Assembly: GCF_013277515.1 (NCBI RefSeq)
Contig: NZ_VMNB01000012.1
Coordinates: 51,261 to 115,260, forward strand
Source of the DNA: Streptococcus sp. k-402
Lineage (GTDB): Bacteria > Bacillota > Bacilli > Lactobacillales > Streptococcaceae
DNA: 64,000 bases
Reading direction: 5' to 3'
Shown here in pieces: positions 49,305-59,524 of the stretch. Every line of letters starts with the position of its first letter. Position 1 is the first letter of the stretch. Position numbers and translations under genes: made by a program. The notes beneath the pieces were generated by a model. That model saw only the letters and a list, made by a program, of their open reading frames with translations. It searched no databases and was not told the DNA's origin.

Positions 49305-49652
49305 ATGGCATTTGAAAAAACCATTCAGTTAAAAAATTGTCGTTACGACTACACTCTTAGCCCTTCTGTTAAAAAATTTACCCTAAAGGACAACACCTTT
49401 TTTGAGACTAAGGTTGGTAACTATGAACTGACTCGCCTACTTGAAAAGGTACCAAACAGCGGTGAAGGCTTCCAACTCAAAATCATCATTAACAAGGAGC
49501 TCACAGGGGCTAAAATCAATATCACTGACAAGTTTGGGCTACGTCTAGTTGATATTTTCAAATCAGAAGACCACCACATTCATCAAGAAAAATTCTATTT
49601 CCTCATGGATAGCTTAGTAGAGCGTGGTGTCTTTACAAAATCGGAAAGATAG
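49305..49652 (+). CDS. DUF1831 family protein
   Basis: A 115-aa soluble protein matching DUF1831, a small streptococcal/lactobacillal family of unknown function. No catalytic motif is visible. Starts 4 bp after the cysteine desulfurase with GAGG upstream and stops 7 bp before the next gene: three or four genes are evidently co-transcribed. The tight link suggests a role next to the desulfurase, for example as a helper; this is inference only. Confidence 0.8.
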   Translation: MAFEKTIQLKNCRYDYTLSPSVKKFTLKDNTFFETKVGNYELTRLLEKVPNSGEGFQLKIIINKELTGAKINITDKFGLRLVDIFKSEDHHIHQEKFYFLMDSLVERGVFTKSER

Positions 49653-49659
49653 GTCCAAA

Positions 49660-49875
49660 ATGTTTGAATTGACCTATAAGGACAGCTATCGGGTAGAGCG
49701 TACACTCAAGTATGAGGATTATGAAGCTCTCATGCTGGCTTTGTCAGGATGTGTGACCCTACCAGATACACTTTATGTGACTTCTTTGACTTTTGAGGGG
49801 CAGGAAGTTTACCAAGGATTGGTTGGAGACCTCTACCGTTTTCTATCACATGCAGAATTTTTACATCAAAACTAA
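49660..49875 (+). CDS. DUF4649 family protein
   Basis: A 71-aa protein (MFELTYKDSYRVERTLKYEDYEALMLALSG...). It looks like a small alpha/beta streptococcal protein of the DUF4649 group, function unknown. The ATG at 49660 is chosen over the in-frame ATG at 49624, because that one lies within the previous gene; the ribosome site is weak (AGATAGG), fitting coupled translation. The stop overlaps the terminator. Confidence 0.78.
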   Translation: MFELTYKDSYRVERTLKYEDYEALMLALSGCVTLPDTLYVTSLTFEGQEVYQGLVGDLYRFLSHAEFLHQN

Positions 49876-49893
49876 GATTTTTCTTAGTTTTTT
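49868..49893 (+). terminator. Terminator of the prs-desulfurase operon
   Basis: aaaactaag-attttt-cttagtttttt: a 9-bp stem and T-run, including the DUF4649 stop codon. Confidence 0.85.
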
Positions 49894-49957
49894 CTTGTTT
49901 TTGTTGATTTTTTCACAATGTTTCTATAAAATAGAAGAATAGAAAGGTTGTGATTTT

Positions 49958-50599
49958 GTGAAAGATAAACAGTCTGCTATTCCAAAAGCTACAGCGAAAA
50001 GACTCTCTCTCTACTATCGAATTTTTAAGAGATTTCATGCAGAAAAGATTGAACGTGCCAACTCTAAACAAATTGCAGAGGCTATCGGTATTGATTCAGC
50101 GACAGTTCGTCGTGATTTTTCCTATTTTGGTGAACTAGGTCGTCGTGGTTTTGGCTATGATGTCAAAAAACTGATGACGTTTTTTGCCGATTTGCTCAAT
50201 GATAACTCCATTACCAATGTCATGCTAGTAGGTATTGGAAATATGGGCCATGCCCTTCTCCACTACCGCTTCCACGAGCGTAACAAGATGAAGATTATCA
50301 TGGCCTTTGACCTAGATGACCATCCTGAAGTCGGTACCCAAACTCCTGACGGGATTCCCATTTACGGAATTTCTCAAATCAAGGATAAAATCAAGGATGC
50401 TGATGTCAAGACTGCTATCCTGACCGTTCCCAGCGTCAAGTCACAAGAGGTCGCTAATCTCTTGATTGATGCTGGCGTAAAAGGAATTCTTAGTTTTTCA
50501 CCAGTCCATCTGCATTTACCAAAAGATGTGGTCGTTCAGTATGTCGATTTGACAAGTGAACTCCAAACCCTCCTCTATTTCATGCGAAAAGAGGATTAG
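49958..50599 (+). CDS. rex: Redox-sensing transcriptional repressor Rex
   Basis: Rex senses the NADH/NAD ratio and represses fermentation and NADH-reoxidation genes. The 213-aa protein has an N-terminal winged helix ([23 protein letters not shown]) and a Rossmann domain with [13 protein letters not shown]. The start is GTG at 49958 after AAAGG. The promoter region (49910-49940) contains TTTTTTCACAA, one half of a Rex site, so weak autoregulation is possible. A class-I amidotransferase follows 17 bp later. Confidence 0.95.
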   Translation: MKDKQSAIPKATAKRLSLYYRIFKRFHAEKIERANSKQIAEAIGIDSATVRRDFSYFGELGRRGFGYDVKKLMTFFADLLNDNSITNVMLVGIGNMGHALLHYRFHERNKMKIIMAFDLDDHPEVGTQTPDGIPIYGISQIKDKIKDADVKTAILTVPSVKSQEVANLLIDAGVKGILSFSPVHLHLPKDVVVQYVDLTSELQTLLYFMRKED

Positions 50600-50616
50600 A
50601 AAGCGAAAATCATTTT

Positions 50617-51306
50617 ATGAAAAAACCAGTTATAGGGATTACAGGAAACGAAAAAACTCATCCTGATGATGACATCATGATGAGCTACGCAGCAAAAGGC
50701 TTTGTTGAAGGCGTTAAAGACGCTGGAGGGATTCCCATCATCCTACCGATTGGTGATCAAGAAATGGCCTGCCACTATATCAGTATGATTGACAAGCTCA
50801 TCTTGACAGGTGGGCAAAATGTTGATCCAAAATTCTATGGTGAACCAAAAACCATTGATAGCGATGACTACCACCTTCAAAGAGATATCTTCGAACTAGC
50901 CCTCATCAAGGAAGCTATCAAACAGCAAAAGCCGATTTTCTCTGTCTGTCGTGGGACTCAGCTTTTTAACGTTGCCATGGGCGGAACTCTGTACCAAGAT
51001 ATCGAAGACCATTGGCAGGATTGTTCTGCCGAGTACACAACTCAACGCTTGGTGACAGAGCCTGATACAGTTCTTCGAGAAATCTATGGAGAAATTTCCC
51101 ATATCAACTCCTTCCACCACCAGAGCATCAAGGATTTAGCACCAAATTTAAAGATTGCAGCTCATGATCCTAAAGATGGTATCATTGAGGCTGTCATGAG
51201 TACGGATGATGTTCCCTTTCTCGGTGTCCAATGGCACCCAGAATTTCTATTTGTAAATCGTCCCAAAGATAAAAACCTCTTTGACTATGTCGTTAATGAA
51301 CTTTAG
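50617..51306 (+). CDS. Class-I glutamine amidotransferase (PuuD-like gamma-glutamyl hydrolase)
   Basis: The 229-aa protein has the catalytic triad of class I amidotransferases: Cys in [18 protein letters not shown], His and Glu in [11 protein letters not shown]. This set resembles PuuD-type gamma-glutamyl-GABA hydrolases, but no polyamine genes are next to it, so the true substrate is uncertain. It follows rex in the same operon and overlaps the end of radC on the other strand by 4 bp. Confidence 0.9.
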   Translation: MKKPVIGITGNEKTHPDDDIMMSYAAKGFVEGVKDAGGIPIILPIGDQEMACHYISMIDKLILTGGQNVDPKFYGEPKTIDSDDYHLQRDIFELALIKEAIKQQKPIFSVCRGTQLFNVAMGGTLYQDIEDHWQDCSAEYTTQRLVTEPDTVLREIYGEISHINSFHHQSIKDLAPNLKIAAHDPKDGIIEAVMSTDDVPFLGVQWHPEFLFVNRPKDKNLFDYVVNEL

Positions 51307-51983
51307 ATTAAATCTGTTTTTTCACGGTAACTAAAGTAACTAGAATGTGAGACAATCAAATGGTCCAAGAGGACAATTCCCATCAGATCGCAGGCTTCTT
51401 TAACAAGTTTAGTGACATGATCATCATTTCGACTGGGCGCTACCGCTCCTGAAGGATGATTGTGAACCAAGATGAGAGAAGTCGCCATATGCTTGATAGC
51501 ATAGTGAAGGATCTCTCGTGGCTCAGCGATACTGCGAGTGGCTGAACCTATAAAAATAGTCTGTTGATGGATAATTTGATTTTGAGTATTGAGATAGAGC
51601 GCCACCAGGTGCTCTTGTTTTTTATGTCCCAACTCCTGCTGCATCTTCTTGGCCAACTTTTGACTGCTGAGAATACTTTCCATCTCAAGGGTCTCATGTT
51701 TATGAATACGATGCCCCAGTTCAATCATAGCTTGTAATTCTATAGCCTTAACACGACCGATACCAGACAGACTCTGCAATTCCTGCAGGGTCATTTTTTT
51801 CAAATCTGTTAGGCTTGAAAGATTGCTCAAGACTTTCTGAGCAATTTCAAAAACGCTGGCCTGACGTGTTCCTGTTCTGAGTAAAATAGCTAGCAACTCT
51901 TGGTTACTGAGCGCTTCCACTCCTTCCTTGGCCAGTCTTTCTCTTGGTAATAGTGAATCTTCTTGGAATAAAATACTGTACAT
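51303..51983 (-). CDS. radC: RadC family protein (JAB/MPN domain)
   Basis: The 226-aa protein has N-terminal helix-hairpin-helix motifs ([17 protein letters not shown]) and a C-terminal JAB1/MPN metalloprotease-like domain with [14 protein letters not shown] (zinc His-x-His and Asp). It was first linked to DNA repair, but a direct role is doubtful. The ATG at 51983 has GAGGAGG upstream; the ribosome site is buried in a hairpin (51990-52017). It lies downstream of pcrA on the same strand. Confidence 0.93.
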   Translation of the reverse strand: MYSILFQEDSLLPRERLAKEGVEALSNQELLAILLRTGTRQASVFEIAQKVLSNLSSLTDLKKMTLQELQSLSGIGRVKAIELQAMIELGHRIHKHETLEMESILSSQKLAKKMQQELGHKKQEHLVALYLNTQNQIIHQQTIFIGSATRSIAEPREILHYAIKHMATSLILVHNHPSGAVAPSRNDDHVTKLVKEACDLMGIVLLDHLIVSHSSYFSYREKTDLI

Positions 51984-51989
51984 AAAAAT

Positions 51990-52017
51990 CCTCCTCACTT
52001 TATTATTCGTGAGAAGG
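51990..52017 (-). promoter_or_regulatory. Hairpin sequestering the radC ribosome site / pcrA terminator
   Basis: On the minus strand ccttctcac (9 nt) pairs entirely with gtgaggagg, with a 10-nt loop and then ATTTTTATG. The 3' arm is the radC Shine-Dalgarno. It resembles a terminator and an RBS-blocking hairpin at once. Confidence 0.65.
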
Positions 52018-52025
52018 ATGGAAAA

Positions 52026-54317
52026 TTAGATTTTTTTCTCAATTGGGGCTACACTAGCTAAAAGTTTTTTCAAACCTACTTCTGGGAAATTGATTTTTAA
52101 TTCCTGAGTAGCTCCGTTACCTGAAACTTCCAGAACAGTTCCCTCTCCCCACTTCTTGTGGAGGGCAATGTCACCAATGGACCAACTTGCCTCGCTAGAC
52201 GCTGGTTTTGCTCCAGCTGTAAATTGACCAAATGGGAGACCACTTGACTGGATAGTTTTTGGGGCTGCACTGCGTTTACGATCTTGAAGAGCCTGGGCAA
52301 GACTCATACCTTGACCGAAGGCAAGACCACCACTGCTATAAGATGCTTTAAAGCTTGAATTTGCTGGACGAGCCAATCCTTGATACTCAAGCAAGTCTGA
52401 ACTGATTTCATTAATAAAACGAGTCGGACGGTTATAGTTGGTACGACCAAAAAGCAGGCGCGAGTTGGCATTGGTCAGATAGAGAATTTTCTCTGCACGC
52501 GTAATTCCTACATAGGCCAGACGGCGTTCTTCTTCTAATTCATCTTGATCTTCAGCTGCACGGCTAAGCGGAAAGACATTTTCTTCCATCCCAATCAAAA
52601 AGACAACTGGAAACTCGAGACCTTTGGCAGCATGCAGGGTCATCAAGGTCACTTCTGATGTCTCCTGACTACCTGAATCTGTGTCCGCAATCAAGGCCAA
52701 GTCATTTAAGAAACGACTCAGTTTATCCAGACCAGTTTCCTCTTCTGGACCATCAGAGGTATCATCAAAGTTTTTCGTCACAGAAAGGAACTCTTCGATA
52801 TTTTCAACCCTAGCCTTGCTTTCTAAAGTCGCTTGAGCATTTAGAACATCGACGTAACCTGTTTTTTCTAAAACAGCCTCAACCAACTCTGTAATGCTTA
52901 AGTGATCCAGTTGCTCCCGCAAATCCAGAATCATATTGGCAAAATCCCAGATAGACTGGGCTGCTTTACCCTTGATACCAGACAACATGATGTTTGCAGA
53001 AGCATCTAGCATGGACATGTCTTGCACATTCGCAAAGTCACGGATTTTCTCAACTGTACCTGGGCCAATTCCACGTTTCGGTTCGTTGATAATACGTTCA
53101 AAACTGATATTGTCACTCAAATTAGCAATGAGGTTAAGATAAGCGATAATATCACGAATTTCCTTACGGCTATAGAACTTGGTTCCACCAACCATGGTAT
53201 AAGGAATGTTTGACTTGAGAAGGGCTTCTTCAATAGTACGGGACTGGGCATTAGTCCGATAGAGAACTGCAAAATCCTTGTGAAGGAAGTTTTGACTGCG
53301 ACCAAGTTCATCAATAGTTTTAGCCACAAATACAGCCTCATCCAGCTCATCATCGGCACGATAGTAAACGATTTGCTCCCCATCAGCGTTTTGGGTCCAG
53401 AGATTCTTAGGACGGCGGTTTTTATTATTTTTAATAACCTCATTGGCCGCTTGGAGAATGGTTTTGGTTGAACGATAATTCTCCTCCAACAAAACAACCT
53501 TGGCTTGGGGATAATCTTTCTCGAAATCCAAAATATTCTGCATATCAGCACCACGCCAACCGTAGATAGACTGGTCCGCATCCCCAACCACACAGATGTT
53601 TTTAAAGCGGGAAGCTAAGAGTTTGACCAGTTGGTACTGGGCATGGTTGGTATCTTGGTATTCATCAACGTGAATGTATTGAAACTTCTGCTGGTAGTAG
53701 GTCAAGACATCAGGATTCTGATCAAAGAGACGCAGGGTCAGCATAATCAAATCATCAAAGTCAACTGACTCTGACTGACGAAGCTCTTTTTGATAAGACG
53801 TGTAACACTGGGCCACGATTTGCGTATACATATCGCCAGCTTGGGCAGCATAGGCAACATCATCAATCAAATCATTCTTAGCATTGGAAATGGTCCCCAA
53901 AATAGTTCGTTCATTCCATTTTTTAGGATCCAAGTTCAACTGCTTGAGAATGCGTTTCATGAGAGTTCGCTGTTCACCGGGATCCACAATAGTAAAATTA
54001 CGGTTGTAGCCAATATGATCCGCATCACGACGCAAAATACGCACACACATGGAGTGGAAGGTCGCAATCAGACAGTCCTGAGTGGCTGGATTAAGGTTAT
54101 AAGCACGCTCTTTCATCTCACGCGCAGCCTTATTTGTAAAGGTAATAGCCAAGATATTCCAAGGATTAACCAGCTTTTCATCAATCAAATAAGCGATACG
54201 GTGGGTCAAAACACGAGTCTTTCCAGAACCAGCCCCTGCCATGATCAACAAGGGACCTTCTGTCGTTTGCACCGCCTCAGCCTGACGGTCATTCATTCCA
54301 TTTAATAATGCGTTCAT
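52026..54317 (-). CDS. pcrA: ATP-dependent DNA helicase PcrA (UvrD family)
   Basis: PcrA is a 3'-5' SF1 helicase that clears RecA filaments and resolves conflicts between replication and transcription. The 763-aa protein has Walker [10 protein letters not shown], then [37 protein letters not shown] and VGITRAEK in order. The C-terminal Tudor-like end ([16 protein letters not shown]...) is intact. Start [16 protein letters not shown]. It is transcribed towards radC, which follows after a hairpin. Confidence 0.97.
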   Translation of the reverse strand: MNALLNGMNDRQAEAVQTTEGPLLIMAGAGSGKTRVLTHRIAYLIDEKLVNPWNILAITFTNKAAREMKERAYNLNPATQDCLIATFHSMCVRILRRDADHIGYNRNFTIVDPGEQRTLMKRILKQLNLDPKKWNERTILGTISNAKNDLIDDVAYAAQAGDMYTQIVAQCYTSYQKELRQSESVDFDDLIMLTLRLFDQNPDVLTYYQQKFQYIHVDEYQDTNHAQYQLVKLLASRFKNICVVGDADQSIYGWRGADMQNILDFEKDYPQAKVVLLEENYRSTKTILQAANEVIKNNKNRRPKNLWTQNADGEQIVYYRADDELDEAVFVAKTIDELGRSQNFLHKDFAVLYRTNAQSRTIEEALLKSNIPYTMVGGTKFYSRKEIRDIIAYLNLIANLSDNISFERIINEPKRGIGPGTVEKIRDFANVQDMSMLDASANIMLSGIKGKAAQSIWDFANMILDLREQLDHLSITELVEAVLEKTGYVDVLNAQATLESKARVENIEEFLSVTKNFDDTSDGPEEETGLDKLSRFLNDLALIADTDSGSQETSEVTLMTLHAAKGLEFPVVFLIGMEENVFPLSRAAEDQDELEEERRLAYVGITRAEKILYLTNANSRLLFGRTNYNRPTRFINEISSDLLEYQGLARPANSSFKASYSSGGLAFGQGMSLAQALQDRKRSAAPKTIQSSGLPFGQFTAGAKPASSEASWSIGDIALHKKWGEGTVLEVSGNGATQELKINFPEVGLKKLLASVAPIEKKI

Positions 54318-54423
54318 CTTCTCTTCCTTACTCTTGAAGTCAATATTTCTATTATATCAGAATTCAAGGAAAATATCTTTACCTAGACTGGTTACGTGTA
54401 GAAGGTAACTCCTTATATCTAGA

Positions 54424-54458
54424 TAAAAATGAGCTTGGATATTATTTCCAAACTCATT
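54424..54458 (-). terminator. Terminator of fhs
   Basis: Minus-strand atgagtttgga-aataata-tccaagctcat plus TTTTTAT: a stem with one mismatch and a T-run just after the fhs stop. Confidence 0.8.
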
Positions 54459-54475
54459 TGAATTCAATTTAACTA

Positions 54476-56146
54476 TTAGAACAAGCCTAATACTGTTCCA
54501 TCGCTTTCAACATCCATGTTGAGGGCTGCTGGTCGTTTTGGAAGTCCTGGCATGGTCATGACATCACCAGTTAAGGCAACGATGAAGCCTGCACCTAATT
54601 TTGGCACCAATTCACGAATGGTAATTTCAAAGTTTTCAGGTGCTCCAAGTGCATTTGGATTGTCTGAGAAGCTATACTGGGTCTTAGCCATACAGATTGG
54701 CAATTTGTCCCAACCGTTTTGAACGATTTGAGCGATTTGTGTTTGAGCTTTCTTCTCAAAGTTCACTTTGCTACCACGGTAGATTTCAGTAACAATCTTT
54801 TCAATCTTTTCTTGGACAGAAAGGCCATTGTCATACAATCGTTTATAGTTAGATGGATTTTCAGCGATAGTCTTGACAACCGCTTCAGCAAGTGCTACTC
54901 CACCTTCTGCACCATCAGCCCAGACACTTGCCAACTCAACTGGTACATCGATTGAAGCACAAAGTTCTTTCAAGGCTGCAATTTCAGCTTCTGTATCAGA
55001 GACAAATTCGTTAATAGCTACGACTGCTGGAATACCGAACTTACGAATATTTTCTACATGGCGTTTCAAGTTAGCAAAACCGGCACGAACAGCTTCTACG
55101 TTTTCTTCAGTCAACGCGTCTTTAGCCACACCACCATTCATCTTAAGGGCACGAAGGGTTGCGACGATAACTACTGCATCTGGAGAAGTTGGCAAGTTTG
55201 GTGTCTTGATATCAAGGAATTTCTCGGCACCAAGGTCTGCACCGAAACCAGCTTCAGTAACTGTGTAATCAGCCAAGTGAAGGGCTGTGCTTGTTGCCAA
55301 GACTGAATTACATCCGTGAGCAATATTTGCAAATGGACCACCATGTACAAAGGCAGGTGTACCGTAAATTGTCTGAACCAGGTTCGGTTTAATAGCATCC
55401 TTCAAAATCAAAGCCAAGGCACCTTCAACCTGCAAATCACCTACAGAAACTGGTGTACGGTCGTAACGATAACCAATAACGATATTCGCCAAACGGCGTT
55501 TCAAATCTTCAATATCAGTCGCCAAGCAAAGAATAGCCATGATTTCAGAAGCGACGGTAATGTCAAAGCCATCCTCACGTGGAATACCATTTAGAGGGCC
55601 ACCAAGTCCAACGGTCACATGGCGAAGAGCACGGTCGTTCAAGTCCACAACACGTTTCCAGAGTATACGACGTTGGTCAATTCCCAACTCATTTCCTTGG
55701 TGTAAGTGGTTGTCAATCAAGGCAGAAAGGGCGTTGTTGGCAGTTGTAATGGCATGCATATCCCCAGTAAAGTGGAGATTGATGTCCTCCATTGGTAGAA
55801 CTTGAGCGTAACCACCTCCTGCAGCACCACCCTTAATCCCCATTACTGGACCAAGAGATGGTTCGCGGATAGCAATCATCGTTTTCTTGCCAATCTTATT
55901 CAAGGCATCCGCAAGACCAATGGTAATAGTTGATTTTCCTTCACCTGCAGGTGTTGGGTTGATGGCAGTAACCAAAATCAATTTCCCAACTGGATTGCTC
56001 TCAACTGCACGAATTTTATCAAAGCTGAGCTTAGCCTTGTACTTTCCATACAACTCCAAATCGTCGTAAGAAATTCCAAGCTTCTCTACAACATCAACAA
56101 TAGGTTTCAACTCAATACTCTGTGCGATTTCAATATCTGTTTTCAT
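54476..56146 (-). CDS. fhs: Formate-tetrahydrofolate ligase
   Basis: Fhs makes 10-formyl-THF from formate and ATP, feeding purine synthesis and initiator tRNA formylation. The 556-aa protein has the P-loop [18 protein letters not shown] (about 65-82), preceded by ILVTAINP, and the [27 protein letters not shown] block. Length and start are normal. The upstream region shared with coaB contains a weak cre-like site. It may be linked with formate from pyruvate formate-lyase. Confidence 0.97.
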   Translation of the reverse strand: MKTDIEIAQSIELKPIVDVVEKLGISYDDLELYGKYKAKLSFDKIRAVESNPVGKLILVTAINPTPAGEGKSTITIGLADALNKIGKKTMIAIREPSLGPVMGIKGGAAGGGYAQVLPMEDINLHFTGDMHAITTANNALSALIDNHLHQGNELGIDQRRILWKRVVDLNDRALRHVTVGLGGPLNGIPREDGFDITVASEIMAILCLATDIEDLKRRLANIVIGYRYDRTPVSVGDLQVEGALALILKDAIKPNLVQTIYGTPAFVHGGPFANIAHGCNSVLATSTALHLADYTVTEAGFGADLGAEKFLDIKTPNLPTSPDAVVIVATLRALKMNGGVAKDALTEENVEAVRAGFANLKRHVENIRKFGIPAVVAINEFVSDTEAEIAALKELCASIDVPVELASVWADGAEGGVALAEAVVKTIAENPSNYKRLYDNGLSVQEKIEKIVTEIYRGSKVNFEKKAQTQIAQIVQNGWDKLPICMAKTQYSFSDNPNALGAPENFEITIRELVPKLGAGFIVALTGDVMTMPGLPKRPAALNMDVESDGTVLGLF

Positions 56147-56330
56147 TCAAAACTCCTCTAACCTCTTATATGATAATTCATTATAACACAAAACAAGATT
56201 TTTAACATCCCAAAACTCTCTAAACGTTCGTAAATATCCCTATTTTTAAGGTTTTTAAAGTCCTTTCTTAAATTTTATATGGCTTTATAGTTTGAAACTA
56301 TAGTAGATTCTTTTTATTTTCTATATATAT

Positions 56331-56344
56331 TCAAGCGCTTTCTT
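56331..56344. promoter_or_regulatory. Possible CcpA cre site between fhs and coaB
   Basis: Read on the minus strand, AGAAAGCGCTTGAA matches 11 of 14 positions of TGAAAGCGCTTTCA. It is 35 bp upstream of coaB and 185 bp upstream of fhs. A weak candidate only. Confidence 0.4.
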
Positions 56345-56378
56345 TTGCTTATTATTTTTTTTTTGGTACAATAGTGCT

Positions 56379-57068
56379 ATGAAAATTTTAGTTACATCGG
56401 GCGGTACCAGTGAAGCTATCGATAGCGTCCGCTCTATCACTAACCATTCTACAGGTCGCTTGGGGAAAATCATCACAGAAACCTTGCTTGCTGCAGGGCA
56501 TGAAGTTTGTTTAATTACTACAAAACGAGCTCAGAAGCCAGAAGCTCACCCTAATCTAAGCATTCGAGAAATTACCAATACCAACGACCTTCTACTGGAA
56601 ATGCAAGAACGGGTTGCAAATTATCAGATTTTGATTCACTCAATGGCGGTGTCCGATTACACTCCTGTTTATATGACGGGGCTTGAGGAGGTTCAGGCTA
56701 GCTCTAATTTGGAAGAATTTTTAAGCAAGCAAAATCATCAAGCTAAGATTTCTTCAACTGACGAGGTTCAGGTTTTGTTCCTAAAAAAGACACCCAAAAT
56801 CATCTCTCTAGTCAAGGAATGTAATCCTGCTATTCATCTGATTGGCTTTAAGCTACTGGTTGATGTTACCGAAGACCATCTGGTTGACATTGCTAGAAAA
56901 AGTCTTATCAAGAACCAAGCAGACTTAATCATTGCAAATGACCTGACTCAAATCTCAGCGAACCAGCATCGTGCTATCTTTGTTGAGAAAAATCAGCTTC
57001 AAACAGTCCAGACTAAAGAAGAAATTGCAGAACTCCTCCTTAAAAAAATTCAAGCCTACCATTCTTAG
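56379..57068 (+). CDS. coaB: Phosphopantothenate-cysteine ligase
   Basis: CoaB joins 4'-phosphopantothenate to cysteine in coenzyme A synthesis. In most bacteria it is fused to CoaC, but streptococci have separate genes. The 229-aa protein begins with the nucleotide-binding MKILVTSGGTSEAIDSVRSITN and continues with IHSMAVSDYTP and IGFKLL. The ATG is 11 bp upstream of nothing else in this operon; coaC follows after 11 bp with AGAAAGGA. Confidence 0.93.
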   Translation: MKILVTSGGTSEAIDSVRSITNHSTGRLGKIITETLLAAGHEVCLITTKRAQKPEAHPNLSIREITNTNDLLLEMQERVANYQILIHSMAVSDYTPVYMTGLEEVQASSNLEEFLSKQNHQAKISSTDEVQVLFLKKTPKIISLVKECNPAIHLIGFKLLVDVTEDHLVDIARKSLIKNQADLIIANDLTQISANQHRAIFVEKNQLQTVQTKEEIAELLLKKIQAYHS

Positions 57069-57079
57069 AAAGGAAAGAT

Positions 57080-57631
57080 ATGGCACATATTCTCTTGGCT
57101 GTAACAGGGTCAATCGCCTCTTACAAGTCGGCAGATTTAGTCAGTTCTCTAAAAAAACAAGGTCATCAAGTCACTGTCTTAATGACTCAGGCTGCTACAG
57201 AGTTTATCCAACCTTTGACACTACAAGTACTCTCACAGAGTCCTGTCCACTTGGATGTCATGAAGGAACCCTATCCCGAACAGGTCAACCATATCGAACT
57301 GGGAAAAGAAACTGATCTATTTATCGTGGTACCTGCAACTGCTAACACTATTGCAAAACTAGCCCTTGGTTTTGCGGACAACATGGTGACCAGTACAGCT
57401 TTAGCCTTGCCAAGTCATATTCCCAAACTAATAGCTCCTGCTATGAATACAAAAATGTATGACCATCCAGCAACTCAGGCTAATCTGAAAACATTAGAAG
57501 CCTACGGCTATCAGCTGATTGCTCCTAAGGAATCCCTACTAGCTTGTGGAGACCACGGACGAGGAGCCTTAGCTGACCTCACAATTATTTTAGAAAGAAT
57601 AAAGGAAACTCTCGATGAAAAAACGCTCTAA
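57080..57631 (+). CDS. coaC: Phosphopantothenoylcysteine decarboxylase
   Basis: CoaC is the flavin enzyme that decarboxylates phosphopantothenoylcysteine to 4'-phosphopantetheine. The 183-aa HFCD-family protein has ILLAVTGSIASYKSADL (FMN-binding start), the PATANTIAKLALGFADNM block and the PAMNTKMYDHPA motif, in the family order. A catalytic Cys is expected in LLACGDHGRG, seen near the C-terminus. Its stop overlaps the following S-component gene by 17 bp, so translation is coupled. Confidence 0.94.
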   Translation: MAHILLAVTGSIASYKSADLVSSLKKQGHQVTVLMTQAATEFIQPLTLQVLSQSPVHLDVMKEPYPEQVNHIELGKETDLFIVVPATANTIAKLALGFADNMVTSTALALPSHIPKLIAPAMNTKMYDHPATQANLKTLEAYGYQLIAPKESLLACGDHGRGALADLTIILERIKETLDEKTL

Positions 57632-58178
57632 TATTGCACCCATTGCTATCTTTTTTGCAACCATGCTCGTGATACACTTTCTGAGCTCACTTATCTTTAA
57701 CCTTTTTCCATTTCCAATCAAACCGACTATCGTTCATATTCCTGTCATTATTGCCAGCATTATCTACGGTCCACGAGTTGGGGTTACACTTGGATTTTTG
57801 ATGGGGCTACTTAGTTTGACGGTTAACACGATTACAATTTTACCAACAAGCTACCTCTTCTCACCATTTGTACCAAACGGAAACATCTACTCAGCTATCA
57901 TTGCCATCGTCCCACGTATTTTGATTGGTTTAACTCCGTATCTAGTCTATAAACTGATGAAAAACAAGACTGGCCTGATTTTAGCTGGTGCCCTTGGTTC
58001 ACTAACCAACACAGTCTTTGTACTTGGTGGAATTTTCTACCTTTTTGGAAATGTCTTTGATGGTAATATCCAAAAACTCCTAGCAACTGTTATCTCAACA
58101 AATTCGATTGCCGAATTAGTCATTTCCGCAGTTCTAACCCTAGCCATTGTTCCAAGATTACAAACTTTGAAGAAATAA
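57615..58178 (+). CDS. ECF transporter S component, probably pantothenate-specific
   Basis: A 187-aa membrane protein with about six hydrophobic segments, of the energy-coupling-factor S-component kind (small, no ATPase, N-terminal basic residues MKKRSN). It has no recognisable catalytic part, so it needs the shared EcfAAT module. Because it is overlapped by coaC and sits behind coaB, pantothenate (the CoA precursor) is the likely ligand, as for PanT-type proteins; this is inferred from context. Followed by a terminator. Confidence 0.85.
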   Translation: MKKRSNIAPIAIFFATMLVIHFLSSLIFNLFPFPIKPTIVHIPVIIASIIYGPRVGVTLGFLMGLLSLTVNTITILPTSYLFSPFVPNGNIYSAIIAIVPRILIGLTPYLVYKLMKNKTGLILAGALGSLTNTVFVLGGIFYLFGNVFDGNIQKLLATVISTNSIAELVISAVLTLAIVPRLQTLKK

Positions 58179-58180
58179 AA

Positions 58181-58217
58181 ACAATCTCCGCTTTCATGCT
58201 TGAAGGTGGAGATTTTG
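58181..58217 (+). terminator. Terminator of the coaB-coaC-S-component operon
   Basis: acaatctcc-gctttcatgcttgaaggt-ggagattttgt: stem with T-rich end. A near copy of this hairpin occurs at 60605-60642. Confidence 0.8.
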
Positions 58218-58257
58218 TTTGAAGTAGTTTCTTTTTAGTGAACTCTTTACCAATATT

Positions 58258-58374
58258 TATACTCAATAAAAATCAAAAAGCAAACTAGGAAGCTGGTCGC
58301 AGGTTGCTCAAAACACGGTTTTGAGGTTGTAGATGGAAACTGACGTGGTTTGAAGAGGTTTTCGAAGAGTATTA
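58258..58374. repeat. BOX element, A-C type with partial boxB
   Basis: Starts tatactcaataaaaatcaaa, runs through gcaaactaggaagctgg, a half boxB with tttgaggttgtagatgg, and ends tgacgtggtttgaagaggttttcgaagagtatta. It lacks the catacggcaagg part seen in other copies. Confidence 0.9.
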
Positions 58375-58433
58375 ATTTAAAAATGACTTATAAACCTAAG
58401 TAAATTCTTGCTTTATTGTCTGGTTTGTTGTAC

Positions 58434-58452
58434 TATACTAGTGTATATACAA
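58434..58452 (+). promoter_or_regulatory. niaX promoter -10 and NiaR-like operator
   Basis: TATACT (58434-58439) overlaps tactagtgtatatacaa (58436-58452), which carries the palindromic core gtgtatatac. This resembles the NiaR operator described for S. pneumoniae (core of the TACTAGTGTMT..ACA kind). It would let niacin-bound NiaR cover the start point and shut niaX. A -35 is poorly defined. Confidence 0.65.
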
Positions 58453-58469
58453 TTAAAAAGGAGATTCTT

Positions 58470-58997
58470 ATGAATACACGGAAAAAGACACAATTTATGA
58501 CAATGACTGCCCTCTTAACGGCTATTGCAATTTTGATTCCAATTGTTATGCCATTCAAGATTGTCATTCCACCTGCTTCCTATACTTTGGGGAGCCACAT
58601 CGCTATTTTTATAGCCATGTTCTTGTCGCCCTTGATGGCAGTTTTTGTCATCCTAGCCTCTAGTTTTGGATTTTTGATGGCTGGCTATCCTATGGTTATC
58701 GTATTTCGAGCTTTTTCCCATATCTTTTTTGGGACTATAGGATCTCTTTACCTACAAAAATTCCCCGAAACCCTAGATAAACCAAAAGCTTCCTGGATTT
58801 TCAACTTTGTTTTAGCTGTCGTTCATGCCCTTGCTGAAGTATTGGCCTGTGTCATTTTTTATGCAACTTCCGGTACCAATGTAGAAAATATGTTCTATGT
58901 TCTCTTTGTACTAGTTGGATTTGGCACAATTATCCATAGTATGGTAGACTATACATTAGCACTAGCTGTCTATAAAGTGCTTCGCAAACGCCGTTAA
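58470..58997 (+). CDS. niaX: NiaX, niacin-uptake ECF S component
   Basis: A 175-aa membrane protein with about five hydrophobic segments. It matches the streptococcal niacin transporter S component NiaX, placed next to its regulator niaR. It would deliver nicotinate or nicotinamide for NAD synthesis through the ECF module. The ATG at 58470 follows AAGGAG; the frame from 58416 overlaps the promoter and is rejected. niaR follows after 11 bp in the same operon. Confidence 0.88.
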   Translation: MNTRKKTQFMTMTALLTAIAILIPIVMPFKIVIPPASYTLGSHIAIFIAMFLSPLMAVFVILASSFGFLMAGYPMVIVFRAFSHIFFGTIGSLYLQKFPETLDKPKASWIFNFVLAVVHALAEVLACVIFYATSGTNVENMFYVLFVLVGFGTIIHSMVDYTLALAVYKVLRKRR

Positions 58998-59008
58998 AAG
59001 GAAGAACT

Positions 59009-59524
59009 ATGACAAAAGATCGCAAACAAGCCCTACTTCAACTCTTGAAAGAAGCCCCTAAAGCCCTCAATGGCCAAAGTTTGGCTGAACATTTTCATGT
59101 CACACGTCAGGTCATTGTACAGGACATTGCAATTTTAAGAGCCGATGGCGCTCCTATCCTATCCACTAATCGTGGCTACATCTATAAGCAAATTGATACC
59201 AATCCTTATGTTCACAAACTTTTCAAAGTCAAACATGAAGTTGAAGAAATCGGTCAAGAACTCCTTGCTATCGTCGATAATGGTGGGCGTGTTCAAAACA
59301 CCTTGATTGACCATCCCGTTTATGGAGAAATTGAAACCTTGCTTAAACTGTCTTGTCGCAGAGATGTGCAACATTTTCTAGAACAAGTCGAGCATTCTGA
59401 CTTTAGACCTCTGTCTGAATTAACAGATGGCATCCATTACCACCTAGTCGAAACTGAAACACAACAAGACCTCCACTATATTGAGGAGGCCTTGGACCAG
59501 CTAGGATATTTAGTAAAAGACTAG
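59009..59524 (+). CDS. niaR: NiaR, niacin-responsive transcription repressor
   Basis: The 171-aa protein has an N-terminal HTH_11 domain (about 5-60: ALNGQSLAEHFHVTRQVIVQDIAILRADGAPI) and a C-terminal 3H domain with metal-binding-type His residues (VYGEIETLLKLSCRRDVQHFLEQVEHS; GIHYHLVETE). NiaR represses niacin-uptake genes when niacin is plentiful. The upstream operator suggests self-regulation of niaX-niaR. Its TAG stop lies directly against the truncated Nudix copy. Confidence 0.92.
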   Translation: MTKDRKQALLQLLKEAPKALNGQSLAEHFHVTRQVIVQDIAILRADGAPILSTNRGYIYKQIDTNPYVHKLFKVKHEVEEIGQELLAIVDNGGRVQNTLIDHPVYGEIETLLKLSCRRDVQHFLEQVEHSDFRPLSELTDGIHYHLVETETQQDLHYIEEALDQLGYLVKD

